Below are positions 24,739 to 34,600 of a stretch of 64,000 nt of DNA, piece by piece. The DNA lies in contig NZ_VJZS01000006.1 of NCBI RefSeq assembly GCF_007097385.1, positions 124,001 through 188,000 on the forward strand, written 5' to 3'. A program made the position numbers and the translations under genes. The stretch comes from Flavobacterium sp. ZT3R18. Lineage in GTDB: Bacteria; Bacteroidota; Bacteroidia; Flavobacteriales; Flavobacteriaceae. Position 1 is the first letter of the stretch; the number at the start of each line of letters is the position of its first letter. The notes beneath the pieces are model-generated. The model was not told where the DNA came from. It searched no databases and saw only the letters and a program-made list of their open reading frames with translations.

Positions 24739-24987
24739 TTTTTAGTTTTCAGTCTCAGTTTTCAGTTTTCAGTTTTCAGTCTTTGCGAGGTGGAATTTTT
24801 ATTCTAAAAAAAGTAATATAAAATGACGTATTATTCTTGCATGTTGATTTTGTTAAATAATTGTTTTTCAATCGATTAAATAAAAATGTCAATAGTAGTT
24901 CCGATAATTATCGGAATGAAGCAATCACACGAACTCCAATCTCTATTCTTTATTCTATACTCTATTTTCTAATTTATAACTTCTAAA
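24739..24987. other. Gap with TTTTCAGT repeats and an 18-bp palindrome
   Basis: 24744-24782 contains five close copies of TTTTCAGT, a word also seen at 31580-31610. The palindrome TTCCGATAATTATCGGAA (24899-24916) is followed by ATGAAGCAATCACAC, related to the repeat at 17041-17130. No gene. Confidence 0.5.
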
Positions 24988-25485
24988 ATGATTACAATAG
25001 TTACCGCTACAACAAACGATTACAAAACAGTTCAAGATATTGCACATCAAACTTGGCCAATTGCCTATGGAGAAATCCTTCCGAAAGCGCAATTGGATTA
25101 TATGCTGGGAGCCTTTTATAATGAGGAAGCCTTAAAGGATAGTGTCTTCAATAAAGGACATCATTTTGTATTGGCCAAAGAAGGAGACGAGACCTTAGGT
25201 TTTGCTTCTTATGAGCATAATTATAATCAACAGCCACAAACCAAAATTCATAAAATTTATATTTTGCCACAAACTCAAGGCAAAGGAATTGGGAAAACAC
25301 TAATCGATTTTATTGAAAATGTTGCTAAAGAAAACCATTCGACTGCACTTTCTTTAAACGTAAATCGATTCAATAAAGCCTTGCATTTCTATCAAAAATT
25401 AGGTTTCGAAATTGTTGATGAAATTGATATCGAATTGGATCACGGCTACCTGATGGAAGATTATGTGATGGAGAAAAAGGTGTGA
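24988..25485 (+). CDS. GNAT family N-acetyltransferase
   Basis: 165 residues, single GNAT domain. The acetyl-CoA loop is QTQGKGIGKTLIDF (about residues 95-108), matching Q/R-x-x-G-x-G/A. The following LNVNRFNKALHFYQKLGF stretch is the usual end of the fold. The substrate cannot be told from the sequence; small-molecule amines, peptides or ribosomal proteins are all possible. Unlike the GNAT that heads the arginine operon, it has no Cys pairs. It is about 60 bases before a second GNAT gene. Confidence 0.85.
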   Translation: MITIVTATTNDYKTVQDIAHQTWPIAYGEILPKAQLDYMLGAFYNEEALKDSVFNKGHHFVLAKEGDETLGFASYEHNYNQQPQTKIHKIYILPQTQGKGIGKTLIDFIENVAKENHSTALSLNVNRFNKALHFYQKLGFEIVDEIDIELDHGYLMEDYVMEKKV

Positions 25486-25543
25486 TTATTAAAATCATAC
25501 TAGCTGTAATTTCGCCTTATAGAAATAAAAACCTCAAAAAAAC

Positions 25544-25978
25544 ATGTTAGAAATAAAACAAATAACAATTCTTGATCCTCTTTATCAATTAGAAAGAGAA
25601 TTAAGAAATAAAATTTTACTTAGACCCATTGGCTTGCCTGACAATGCATGGGAAATGAACGATGATAAGGCCTGGCACTTTGTGGCAACTGAAAATGATA
25701 CTCTTTTGGGTTGTGTTATCTTGGTCCCAATTGACAGAAAAAAAGAAAAAGCTCAACTCATGCAAATGGCCGTAGATACAAATTTGCAAGGGAAGGGCAT
25801 AGGCAAACTTTTAGTGATTGAGTTATTGGAACTTTGTAAACAGCAAGGAATTAAGGAGGTAACGTGCCATTCTAGAGCATCCGCAAATGATTTTTACAAA
25901 AAACTTGGTTTTGAAATTTATGATGAACCATTTGATGAGGTTGGAATTACACACAATCACATGAGAATAAATTTGTAG
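25544..25978 (+). CDS. GNAT family N-acetyltransferase
   Basis: 144 residues, single GNAT domain with QMAVDTNLQGKGIGKLLVIE (about residues 80-99) as acyl-CoA site and ASANDFYKKLGF near the end. The N-terminal ELRNKILLRPIGLP segment resembles ElaA-like small acetyltransferases. It shares only the fold with the preceding gene, so tandem duplication is not obvious. The two may be cotranscribed; a terminator follows. Substrate unknown. Confidence 0.85.
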   Translation: MLEIKQITILDPLYQLERELRNKILLRPIGLPDNAWEMNDDKAWHFVATENDTLLGCVILVPIDRKKEKAQLMQMAVDTNLQGKGIGKLLVIELLELCKQQGIKEVTCHSRASANDFYKKLGFEIYDEPFDEVGITHNHMRINL

Positions 25979-26016
25979 CTATTTAAAAGCAAAAAAACAC
26001 AACATATAAGAATGTA

Positions 26017-26068
26017 AAACTCGTTTAAAAATCCCGAAAATTCAGGACTTTTAAGCGAGTTTTTTTTT
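26017..26068 (+). terminator. Rho-independent terminator after the GNAT pair
   Basis: A long stem (AAACTCGTTTAAAAATCC with GGACTTTTAAGCGAGTTT, one mismatch) is followed by at least seven T residues on the plus strand. Confidence 0.85.
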
Positions 26069-26244
26069 GTTTAACCGCATTTTAAAGTGTAGGTAATAAA
26101 TCTTAAAATTTTATAAAAGCCCGTATTTTAAAATAATAATTTAGTAATGTTCTGTTTTACAGAAAAATATGTAAATTTAATGCTCTGTTTAGAGCAGGGT
26201 TTTATCTGCTCAATACAAAATGACAACTTAAAAACGTATAACAC

Positions 26245-26706
26245 ATGCAAACATCACACATTTACCCAGGAGCGTACACCTTGAATGCCTACATAACAAT
26301 CAAAGGATGTAGTGACGCTATTGAATTTTACAAAAAAGCATTTGATGCAAAAGAACGAGGTCGATTACTGATGCCAGATGGTAAAATTGGTCACGCCGAA
26401 ATAGAAATTGAAGGTTCTTTACTGATGATGGCAGACGAGAATATCGAATGGGGGAACAAAAGTCCTGAAACCATTGGTGGAAACCCAATGACTTTTGGAT
26501 TGTATGTAAAAGATGTAGATGCCATTTTTCAGAAAGCTCTTGATGCAGGTGCAACCGTAATAATGGCTATTGAGGATATGTTTTATGGAGATCGAGTAGG
26601 ACAAGTAATGGATCCATTTGGGTATAAATGGATGATAACAACCCACAAAGAAGATATGAGTTTTGAGGAAATGCAAAAGCGATTTGACAACATGTTATCC
26701 AAATAA
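26245..26706 (+). CDS. VOC family protein (PhnB/glyoxalase-like)
   Basis: 153 residues built of two beta-alpha-beta-beta-beta modules of the vicinal-oxygen-chelate fold. IKGCSDAIEFYKKAFDA (residues 18-34) and HAEIEIEGSLLMMADE are typical of the PhnB-like subgroup, and DRVGQVMDPFGYKWMI near residue 115 ends the second module. Such proteins are often of unknown substrate; metal-dependent isomerase, epoxide/antibiotic resistance or non-catalytic roles exist in the family. No functional partner nearby. Confidence 0.85.
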   Translation: MQTSHIYPGAYTLNAYITIKGCSDAIEFYKKAFDAKERGRLLMPDGKIGHAEIEIEGSLLMMADENIEWGNKSPETIGGNPMTFGLYVKDVDAIFQKALDAGATVIMAIEDMFYGDRVGQVMDPFGYKWMITTHKEDMSFEEMQKRFDNMLSK

Positions 26707-26906
26707 AAAATCATGAAACTGACTAAAGAATACAATCAAATCCTACTGATTGAGCTTTGATACTATTTTTATTGAACAGGTTGAATAATAGTAAATTTTT
26801 GTATTCTAAAGTGTTAAATAATAATGTATAAACAGCTTAAATTCATAACTTTACTAAGAGTATTATGATGTTGACTAATCGTGTTAATACCTTAAAATAT
26901 AATATT

Positions 26907-27392
26907 ATGGAATCACAAATTGCCATTTATGATACCCACGAAAAGGCGGTTAATGCCATCAAAGTGTTAAGCGAAAATGATTTTCCTATGGATAACGTTT
27001 CGCTGTTGGGTAAGGCGGAAATAATTGAGGATCATATTCATATCCAATCACTAGATACTATGAAAGAAACTCCTGCACTGGTTGGTATGGGAGCGGGTAC
27101 GCTAATTGGGTTACTCTCTGGTATTGGTGTTTTTACTATTCCTGGTTTCGGTTTTTTGTATGGAGCAGGCGCACTTGTAGGAATCATCGCTGGACTTGAC
27201 TTGGGTATAGTTGCAGGTGGTTTCATTTCACTTTTGACTTTTATTGGAATAAAAGAAGATAAGGTAGTTAAATGCCATGAACATCTGAAAGAAGGAAAAT
27301 TTATAGTAATAGTAAATGGTTCTAAGGAAGAAATTCAGAAAGCAAAACATATTTTGCATACTGAAGGAAATCACCTTGAGTTTATCACTTAA
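26907..27392 (+). CDS. YflT/general-stress-protein-17M-like membrane protein
   Basis: 161 residues from ATG at 26907; in-frame upstream ATGs add a stretch that does not resemble the family. The N-terminus (IAIYDTHEKAVNAIKVLSENDFPMDNVSLLG) fits the YflT / GSP17M-like alpha-beta domain. A Gly-rich hydrophobic hairpin follows (about residues 55-105, VGMGAGTLIGLLSGIG and GIIAGLDLGIVAGG) that probably inserts into the membrane. The family is loosely linked to stress response. It is monocistronic as far as can be seen, convergent with the pentapeptide-repeat gene. Confidence 0.7.
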   Translation: MESQIAIYDTHEKAVNAIKVLSENDFPMDNVSLLGKAEIIEDHIHIQSLDTMKETPALVGMGAGTLIGLLSGIGVFTIPGFGFLYGAGALVGIIAGLDLGIVAGGFISLLTFIGIKEDKVVKCHEHLKEGKFIVIVNGSKEEIQKAKHILHTEGNHLEFIT

Positions 27393-27469
27393 AATTTTTA
27401 ATTCAAAATTGCCTATTTTAAGTTAGTTCCTTTAGCTGTCGGTAGTGTTGGCTGTCGGGGAAAAAGAAA

Positions 27470-28039
27470 TTACTTTACGATGATGTCGTGTTTATACAGC
27501 AACCCTTTTAAACCTTCTAATGCAAATACCGCTTTCTTCAATTTGGTGGTTTTTGGGTCAATCGTGTAGTTGTAACTGGTCTTAAAATTGGCTTTGTTGG
27601 CAATGGCTTTGCCAAATTCGGAACGGTATAGGTCACAATTTTCAAACAGTACTTCGGTCAAATCGGTAGCCATAAAATCGACGGCAACCAAACTACAATT
27701 GATAAAGGGAGTTCCTTTTATTTTTAGGGTATAAAATTTAGAAAAATCCAGTATGCAATTGTTAAAGTGGACTTCAAAAATGAGTTTGTTGCACATGGAA
27801 AAATTAACATCCTTGATTTCACATCGGTTGAACGTAACTGTTCTCAGCGCCACATGATTGATTTTGGCTTCGCTAAAAATACAATCATTAAAGATGCAAT
27901 CGATAAAAGTAACATCCATAAAGTTACAAGCCGAAAAAGTGCAATGGTTAAACGTACAACATTCAAACTCCTTAAAATTGACTTCATCCGCGCCATAAGT
28001 GTGGTTGTTGTATTCGATATCTAGGAAATATTCAGGCAT
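27470..28039 (-). CDS. Pentapeptide-repeat protein
   Basis: 189 residues from ATG at 28039 (MPEYFLDIEY); the open frame extends upstream only by a TTG start. The body is a right-handed beta-helix of five-residue repeats with Phe or Leu at the centre: FKEFECCTFNHCTFSACNF, then FIDCIFNDCIFSE and further turns to about residue 165. Cys appears often beside the central position. Some relatives protect DNA gyrase from quinolones by mimicking DNA, but most pentapeptide proteins have no known role, so none is assigned. Cytoplasmic, no signal peptide. Confidence 0.85.
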   Translation of the reverse strand: MPEYFLDIEYNNHTYGADEVNFKEFECCTFNHCTFSACNFMDVTFIDCIFNDCIFSEAKINHVALRTVTFNRCEIKDVNFSMCNKLIFEVHFNNCILDFSKFYTLKIKGTPFINCSLVAVDFMATDLTEVLFENCDLYRSEFGKAIANKANFKTSYNYTIDPKTTKLKKAVFALEGLKGLLYKHDIIVK

Positions 28040-28271
28040 GAAGGAGTTTTGATTTTTAGGTGTTGCAAGTATAGATTTTGGCAAAGAAACGAATTTCTAT
28101 AGCTGAAAAAGAATAGAACATTAATAAAATGCTATTGCAAATGAAAAACAAAATCAATTGTAAAGGTTTTTGTAAATAGGTTTTTATTTTTTTTAAAATA
28201 AATCAACTGTTTTAATATGCAATTAACGGACTGTCAGATTTTTTTTAGTATTTTTATTAAAAATAAAAAAT
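28040..28271. other. Divergent gap, A/T-rich, no feature recognised
   Basis: 232 bases between divergent genes (pentapeptide protein and alcohol dehydrogenase). TATTTTTA near 28251 is one base off the promoter consensus but lacks a TTG at the right distance. Confidence 0.4.
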
Positions 28272-29315
28272 ATGATAGCAACAAAAGGATTTGCAGTACA
28301 GGATGCTAAGTCGGACTTGGCACCATGGAATTTTGAAAGACGGGAAGTCGGACCACATGATGTGCAATTCGATATTCAATTTTGCGGGGTATGTCATAGT
28401 GACCTTCATCAGATAAGAGACGATTGGGGTGGCGGTGTTTTTCCGATGGTTCCTGGACATGAAATTGTTGGGAAAGTGATAAAAATTGGGAGTCATGTCA
28501 AGAAATTTAAAGTAGGCGATCTTGCAGGAACGGGTTGTTTGGTTGATTCCTGCCGTACTTGCGAAAACTGTGAGGAAGGGTTGGAGCAGTTTTGCTTAAA
28601 TGGATTTACGGCGACTTATAATAGTACGGAACAAGACAAAAAAACGCCAACTTACGGTGGCTACTCGAATACCATTGTCGTTCATGAAGATTTTGTTTTG
28701 CATATATCCGATAAGTTGAATTTGGCCGCCGTAGCTCCTTTGCTTTGTGCTGGAATCACGACTTATTCTCCTCTAAAATTTTTAGGAGTGGGAAAAGGGC
28801 ATAAACTAGCGGTTTTGGGTCTTGGCGGTTTGGGTCATATGGCGGTTAAGTTTGGTGTCGCTTTTGGTGCCGAAGTAACCGTTCTAAGTACATCTCCTGC
28901 AAAAGAAGCCGATGCCAAGAAACTGGGCGCCCATAAATTTGTAGTTACCAAAGATGAAAAACAACTTCAAAGTGTGACGGGTTATTTTGATTTTATTCTG
29001 GATACGGTTTCTGCACCACATGATTTGAATATGTACGTTGCATTGCTAAAGACCAAAGGAGTTCATGTTTGCATTGGTGTGCCACCCGCGCCGTATGAGT
29101 TACATGCTATGGGACTTATTTTTGGACGAAAAAGTATTGTAGGTTCCTTGATAGGCGGATTGCCGGAAACCCAAGAAATGCTCGATTATTGTGCAGAACA
29201 CGGTATCGTTTCTGATATTGAAATGATAGACATCAAAAATATAAATGAAGCTTACGATCGAATGGTAAAAGGCGATGTGCGCTATCGTTTTGTCATTGAT
29301 ATGGCAACATTGTAG
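28272..29315 (+). CDS. Zinc-dependent NAD(P) alcohol dehydrogenase (cinnamyl/YahK type)
   Basis: 347 residues, medium-chain dehydrogenase. Catalytic zinc ligands: C41 in CGVCHSD, H63-E64 in PGHEIVGKV, and the Cys of LLCAGITTY (about residue 158). Structural zinc ligands are C94, C97, C100 and C108 in SCRTCENCEEG-x4-FC. The Rossmann GLGGLGHMAVK lies near residue 182, followed by a segment with Ser-Thr-Ser, which suggests NADPH preference as in YahK/AdhC. It should reduce a broad range of aldehydes in the cytoplasm. Monocistronic; a terminator follows directly. Confidence 0.92.
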   Translation: MIATKGFAVQDAKSDLAPWNFERREVGPHDVQFDIQFCGVCHSDLHQIRDDWGGGVFPMVPGHEIVGKVIKIGSHVKKFKVGDLAGTGCLVDSCRTCENCEEGLEQFCLNGFTATYNSTEQDKKTPTYGGYSNTIVVHEDFVLHISDKLNLAAVAPLLCAGITTYSPLKFLGVGKGHKLAVLGLGGLGHMAVKFGVAFGAEVTVLSTSPAKEADAKKLGAHKFVVTKDEKQLQSVTGYFDFILDTVSAPHDLNMYVALLKTKGVHVCIGVPPAPYELHAMGLIFGRKSIVGSLIGGLPETQEMLDYCAEHGIVSDIEMIDIKNINEAYDRMVKGDVRYRFVIDMATL

Positions 29316-29329
29316 GTGAGCTATATAAA

Positions 29330-29370
29330 GAAAAACTCTAAACATTTTGAAGGATTTAGAGTTTTTTTTT
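29330..29370 (+). terminator. Rho-independent terminator after the alcohol dehydrogenase gene
   Basis: AAAAACTCTAAA (29331-29342) pairs with TTTAGAGTTTTT (from about 29355); the stem runs into nine T residues. Confidence 0.85.
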
Positions 29371-29681
29371 GCGTCTTGCAGACATTTTACAAGTATGCTA
29401 TATGTATTTTAGATGTAATTTCTTGCTTATAAAAAGATAAATTAAGAAATGATTTATAAATTATACAAAGAGATTTGATGCCTTATAGCGGTTAATGGAT
29501 CAATCATAAAATTATGTTAGAAGCTTCTATTTTAAAGTATTAAAATATTTATTAATTGTGTCCAACAGCTTATGGATAGCATTATCAGGTAAATTGGCGA
29601 AAACGTTTTCGTTTGCTTTTGTTTTTCGAGTCTTGAAAAATAGTTTTTTTTCTTTCGATCTTTTGTTACTTTTGCGCCCAA
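29371..29681. promoter_or_regulatory. Gap with promoter box and CGAAAACGTTTTCG palindrome
   Basis: No gene is supported here. TACTTTTG (29667-29674) fits TAnnTTTG exactly, only eight bases before the next ATG; an upstream TTG box is not evident. A perfect 14-bp palindrome, CGAAAACGTTTTCG, lies at 29598-29611 and may be an operator. The minus-strand frames here have low-complexity, Lys-rich translations. Confidence 0.4.
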
Positions 29682-30077
29682 ATGAGAGCAACTGTATTTT
29701 TCGTATATCTGTGTTTCCATCTGCTAGGCGGAGGGCATTATCTTCATGCAGATACAAATCATGACAGTAGCAGTTACTCTTCTTCATACAATTTTTCGAA
29801 AAACCTCAAAGTAAAATTTTTAAATCAAGATCAAGGTAGTCTCTTAATTGAGGATGCCGACGTAGATTTAGACGAGGAACACGTTAGCGGCGATGATGCC
29901 AAAGATGGGCTTACCAATAAATTTCTTTTCAAAAAATACAGCTTACTAGACAGTTGGTATTTGGCATTCCCTAATCAGTTTGTTTTAAACGATTACTCCG
30001 AGTGTTTTAAAATCTTCTTGCCCTTTTGCGGCCATTCAAATCCTATTTACATTAGACAAAGAGTCTTAAGAATTTGA
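29682..30077 (+). CDS. Small secreted hypothetical protein
   Basis: 131 residues. A signal peptide (MRATVFFVYLCFHLLGGGHYLHA) is followed by a Ser/Asp-rich acidic middle (DTNHDSSSYSSSYNF, later DADVDLDEEHVSGDD) and a hydrophobic C-terminal third. No domain recognised. The promoter box lies so close to the ATG that the message may be leaderless, or the real promoter is further upstream. After the TGA stop the same frame stays open for 55 more codons. It precedes the RND efflux operon by 409 bases; a link is not evident. Confidence 0.55.
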   Translation: MRATVFFVYLCFHLLGGGHYLHADTNHDSSSYSSSYNFSKNLKVKFLNQDQGSLLIEDADVDLDEEHVSGDDAKDGLTNKFLFKKYSLLDSWYLAFPNQFVLNDYSECFKIFLPFCGHSNPIYIRQRVLRI

Positions 30078-30486
30078 TTCTACGATACATCAGTTACCGA
30101 TGGAGCAATCCTCTGTACCAAGTTGGTGTGTATTAAACCTAAAATCAGAATTAGATTTCGTTACGAAGCTAGATTATTCAATACAAACAAGTGCTCACGT
30201 CCTGAACGTTTCGAGGAATTTTTAAAGAAGAAATTTTTTGACTTCTTTTAAATTAGAGCAAGTGTTAAGTTTTGAAGAAGGCTTCGAAGATTTTATTTGA
30301 CTAATAAAAAATAAGTTGAAATGTCAAATAAATTCAGTTGCAGTAAATCTCTAATGCTAATTTTTGGCTAAACCTATTTCCTCCTGTAGTACAGTTCAGA
30401 TTCTTCTCTGGCGACTGATAATTTTTATATCCAAAAGGAATCTCTAATTCCAAAGTATTCAATCGCTTAATTTCCATTTTTATATT
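30078..30486. other. Gap before the RND operon with two weak small frames
   Basis: Plus strand: the frame of the preceding gene stays open for 55 codons after its TGA (30078-30245). Minus strand: a 47-codon ATG frame (30334-30477) encodes MEIKRLNTLELEIPFGYKNY and onward. Neither has a supporting domain. They may be remnants or chance. No terminator or promoter recognised. Confidence 0.3.
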
Positions 30487-31569
30487 ATGAAGAGAATAAT
30501 TGTGTTCACGGGCATGCTTGCCTTGTTGTGTCTAACAAGTTGTACAACTAAAAAAGAAGAAAAAGAAGAAGTCGGTAAATTTACCGTTACCAATCCTGTA
30601 AAAATTGATACTTCGTTTGTAAAGCAATATGTTTCGCAGATACGATCAGTGCGAAATGTTGAGATTCGTGCCCAAGAAAAAGGGTTCTTGCAAAATATTT
30701 ATGTAGATGAGGGGCAGTTTGTAAAAGCGGGCCAAGTGTTGTTTAGAATCATGCCAAAAATGTATGAAGCTGAATTGCTGAAAGCTAAAGCAGAAGAAAA
30801 AGCAGCTGAAATAGAATTACAAAACACTAAAAATCTTGCCGATAAAAATATAGTTTCAAAAAGTGAGCAGGCTATAGCGCAGGCGAAATTGGAGCAAGCA
30901 AAAGCCGAAGTGGCCTTAGCGAAACTTCATTTATCATTTACTGAAATTAGAGCTCCATTTGACGGAACGATTGACCGAATTCCGAAAAAATTAGGAAGTC
31001 TTATTGACGAAGGCGAATTATTGACTAGTCTTTCGGATAACAGTAAAATGTTTGCCTATTTTAATGTTTCTGAACCTGAATATCTAGAGTATCAAAGCAA
31101 TGTAAAAGGGAGAGCAAATAGTATAGTAACTTTACTTTTGGCGAACAACGAACCTTTAAAATACAAAGGAAGAGTAGAAGTTATAGAAAGTGAATTTGAT
31201 AGCGAAACGGGTAATATTGCCTTTAGAGCTAGTTTTCCAAACTCTGATAAACTCTTAAAAAATGGCGAAACTGGAAAAGTATTAATGACAGTTCCGCTTA
31301 AAAATGTAGTTGTAATTCCACAGAAAGCAACTTACGAGATTCAAGACAAAAAGTATGTTTTTGTAGTGAATAAAAATAATGTTGTGACTTCAAAAGAAAT
31401 TACTATTACTGGTGAAATACCTGATTTATACGTGGTTGCTAGCGGTATTACGGAGAATGATAAAATTATAATAGAAGGTGTTCAAAAAGTAAAAGAAGAT
31501 GAGAAAATCAAATTCGATTACCTAGCACCTCAAGAGGTTATCAATCATTTGCGATTAAAAGCGGAGTAA
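30487..31569 (+). CDS. RND efflux periplasmic adaptor (membrane fusion protein)
   Basis: 360 residues. A lipoprotein signal with lipobox LCLTSC (Cys about 19) anchors it to the inner membrane facing the periplasm. The order is that of AcrA/MexA: beta-barrel and lipoyl part (EIRAQEKGFLQNIYVDEGQFVKAGQVLFRI), a coiled-coil hairpin (about residues 95-150, rich in Ala/Glu/Lys), lipoyl return (EIRAPFDGTIDRI), beta-barrel and membrane-proximal domain. It links the pump encoded next to the outer-membrane factor. The substrate is unknown. 121 bases separate it from the pump gene. Confidence 0.93.
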   Translation: MKRIIVFTGMLALLCLTSCTTKKEEKEEVGKFTVTNPVKIDTSFVKQYVSQIRSVRNVEIRAQEKGFLQNIYVDEGQFVKAGQVLFRIMPKMYEAELLKAKAEEKAAEIELQNTKNLADKNIVSKSEQAIAQAKLEQAKAEVALAKLHLSFTEIRAPFDGTIDRIPKKLGSLIDEGELLTSLSDNSKMFAYFNVSEPEYLEYQSNVKGRANSIVTLLLANNEPLKYKGRVEVIESEFDSETGNIAFRASFPNSDKLLKNGETGKVLMTVPLKNVVVIPQKATYEIQDKKYVFVVNKNNVVTSKEITITGEIPDLYVVASGITENDKIIIEGVQKVKEDEKIKFDYLAPQEVINHLRLKAE

Positions 31570-31690
31570 ATTCAAGTGGTCAGTTTTCAGTATTTAGTGT
31601 TCAGAGGTTTGCTGAAACTAATAAAAAGCAAAATATACTGAGCTGATGACAATAAATTCCAATTTAGTTTAATCATTAAAAAATAAATAA

Positions 31691-34600
31691 ATGTTTAATA
31701 AATTCATTCAAAGACCTGTTCTTTCGATAGTAATATCGCTTATAATAGTCTTTTTAGGAGCCTTGGCCGTAACAAATCTGCCAGTGACTCAATTTCCATC
31801 TATTTCGCCACCAAAAGTAAATGTAACAGCAGATTACCCTGGGTCTAATGGAGAGCTTATGATCAAATCTGTAATCATTCCGTTAGAAAAGGCACTAAAT
31901 GGTGTTCCTGGGATGAAATACATGACTTCGGATGCAGGTAATGATGGTGAAGCTAGTATTCAAGTAATATTTAATTTGGGTACAGATCCTAATCAGGCTG
32001 CGATTAATGTTCAAAACCGTGTAGCTTCTGTAGTGAATAAATTACCGCCATTAGTGGTAAGAGAAGGGGTAAAGATTACTCGTGAAGAATCAAGCATGTT
32101 AATGTATGTGAATCTTTATAGTGATGATAAAAATACAGACCAAAAGTTTCTTTACAACTTTGCCGAGATTAATATCCTTTCAGAATTAAAAAGGGTAAAT
32201 GGAGTAGGGTTTGCAGATGTTTTAGGTACTCGTGAGTACGCCATGAGAATTTGGTTGAAACCAGACAGAATGTTAGCTTATAAAATTTCTGCTGATGAGG
32301 TAATGGAAGCATTAGCAAATCAGAGTTTAGAAGCATCTCCTGGTAAAACGGGTGAAAGCTCCGGTAAACGATCTCAGGCATTTGAATATGTATTGAAATA
32401 TTCTGGGCGATTTACTACAAAAGAGCAGTACGGAAATGTGGTTTTAAGATCGAGCGCCGACGGTGAAATTTTACGATTAAAAGACGTTGCCAATATTGAG
32501 TTTGGAAGCTCGATGTACGATATTTATTCGAGCTTAAACGGGAAGCCTTCTGCCGCTATTGTATTAAAACAATCTTATGGTAGTAATGCAAGTCAGGTAA
32601 TTAAAGATGTAAAGGCAAAATTAGCCGAAATTAAGAAAAACTCTTTCCCGAAAGGAATGGATTACGAAATTAGTTATGACGTTTCTAAATTTCTGGATGC
32701 TTCGATCGAAAAAGTAATGCACACCTTGGTCGAAGCTTTTATTCTGGTGGGATTGGTAGTCTTCCTTTTCTTGGGAGATTGGAGGTCAACTATTATTCCT
32801 GCAATTGCAGTGCCTGTTTCACTTATCGGAACTTTTGTTTTCATGCAATTCTTCGGAATTACACTAAATCTTATTACCTTATTTGCACTGGTATTAGCCA
32901 TTGGTGTCGTGGTCGATGATGCGATTGTTGTTATCGAAGCAGTGCATGCTAAAATGGAAGAAGAGCATTTATCAGCTATAAAGGCTACCAAGAAAGCGAT
33001 GCACGAGATTGCAGGAGCTATTATTGCAATTACCTTTTTGATGGCAGCGGTATTCATTCCAGTTGCATTTATGTCAGGTCCTGTTGGGATATTCTATCGT
33101 CAATTTTCAATCACTATGGCAACTGCAATTATTTTGTCTGGTATCGTAGCATTGACACTTACGCCTGCACTTTGTGCTATGATGTTGAAAAATAATCATG
33201 GTAAGCCTAAAAAGAGAACTCCAATAAATATATTCTTAGATGGTTTTAATAATAAGTTTAATATAACGGCTGGGAAGTATCAAAATGCTTTGAGTCATAT
33301 CATAAACAGAAGAACAATTACTTTTATCACCCTTATAGTTTTCTGTTTGGGAACATGGATTTTAAGCAGCAACGTGCCTTCTGGATTTATCCCAAATGAG
33401 GATCAAGGGATGTTTTATGCTATTATTCAAACTCCTCCAGGTTCATCATTAGAAAGAACGAATAATGTTGCCGAAAAATTGCAGAAAATCGCAGAAACCG
33501 TCGAAGGTGTTCAATCGGTTTCGGCCTTGGCTGGTTATGAAATCCTTACAGAAGGTACGGGTTCTAACTCAGGTACTTGTTTGATAAACCTTAAAGATTG
33601 GAGCGATAGAAAACATTCTGTGCAAGAGGTTATGGCAGAATTAGAAGAAAAAACGAAAGAAATTCCGGGTGCTAATATCGAATTTTTCCAACCGCCAGCT
33701 GTGCCAGGATACGGAGCTGCAGGAGGTTTTGAGCTTCGTTTGCTTGATAAAGCGGGTTCAGGAGATTATAAAAAAATGGAAACGGTTAATGCTGAATTCG
33801 TAAAAGAATTGAATAAGCGTCCTGAACTATCTTCAGTATTCAGTTTTTACAGTGCTAGTTTCCCTCAGTATATGATGAAAGTCGATAATGATTTGGCGCA
33901 ACAAAAAGGAGTGTCTATTGAGAACGCCATGAATACGTTATCTACACTTGTGGGTAGTAATTATGAAATTAGCTTTATCAAATACGGATTTAATTATAAA
34001 GTAATCGTCCAGGCAGCACCTCAATACAGAGCTTTACCCGAAGATATTTTAAAATTATATGTAAAAAATAACCGTGACGAAATGGTTCCTTTTTCGGCTT
34101 TCATGAAGCTAGAAAAAGTATATGGACTGTCGGAAATTACACGTCACAATATGTATAATTCTGCCGAAATTAGTGGAGCCGCAGCCGCAGGTTACAGCAG
34201 TGGTGCCGCTATTAAAGCTATTCAGGAAGTGGCAGAGAAAAAATTACCTAGAGGTTTTGGTATTGACTGGGCAGGTATTTCTGCTGATGAAGTAGCACAA
34301 GGTAATCAAGCCATTTGGGTTTTCCTTATTTGTTTAGGTTTTGTGTACTTAGTTTTGGCAGCACAATACGAAAGTTTTATTTTGCCATTGTCGGTAATTC
34401 TTTCTTTACCAGCAGGTATTTTTGGAGCTTTCCTTTTATTGCAATTAACAGGCTTAGAAAATAATATCTATGCACAGGTTGCGATGGTCATGCTTATTGG
34501 TTTGTTGGGTAAAAATGCCGTTTTGATTGTCGAGTTTGCTATTCAAAGGCATGCTGCAGGAAAATCAGTGCTCGAAGCAGCCATGGAAGGTTCTAAAGCG

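Noticed and set aside
29527..29787. Minus-strand frame of 86 codons overlapping the small secreted gene
   Set aside because: Lys-rich composition without domain, and it overlaps a plus-strand gene that has a good signal peptide and promoter box.
30334..30477. 47-codon minus-strand gene before the RND operon
   Set aside because: No recognisable domain, promoter or conserved start; kept only as a comment on the gap.
31570..31690. Separate promoter for the RND pump gene
   Set aside because: The 121-base gap has only TTTTCAGT words; no TAnnTTTG box with a TTG at 19 bases, so cotranscription with the adaptor is simpler.
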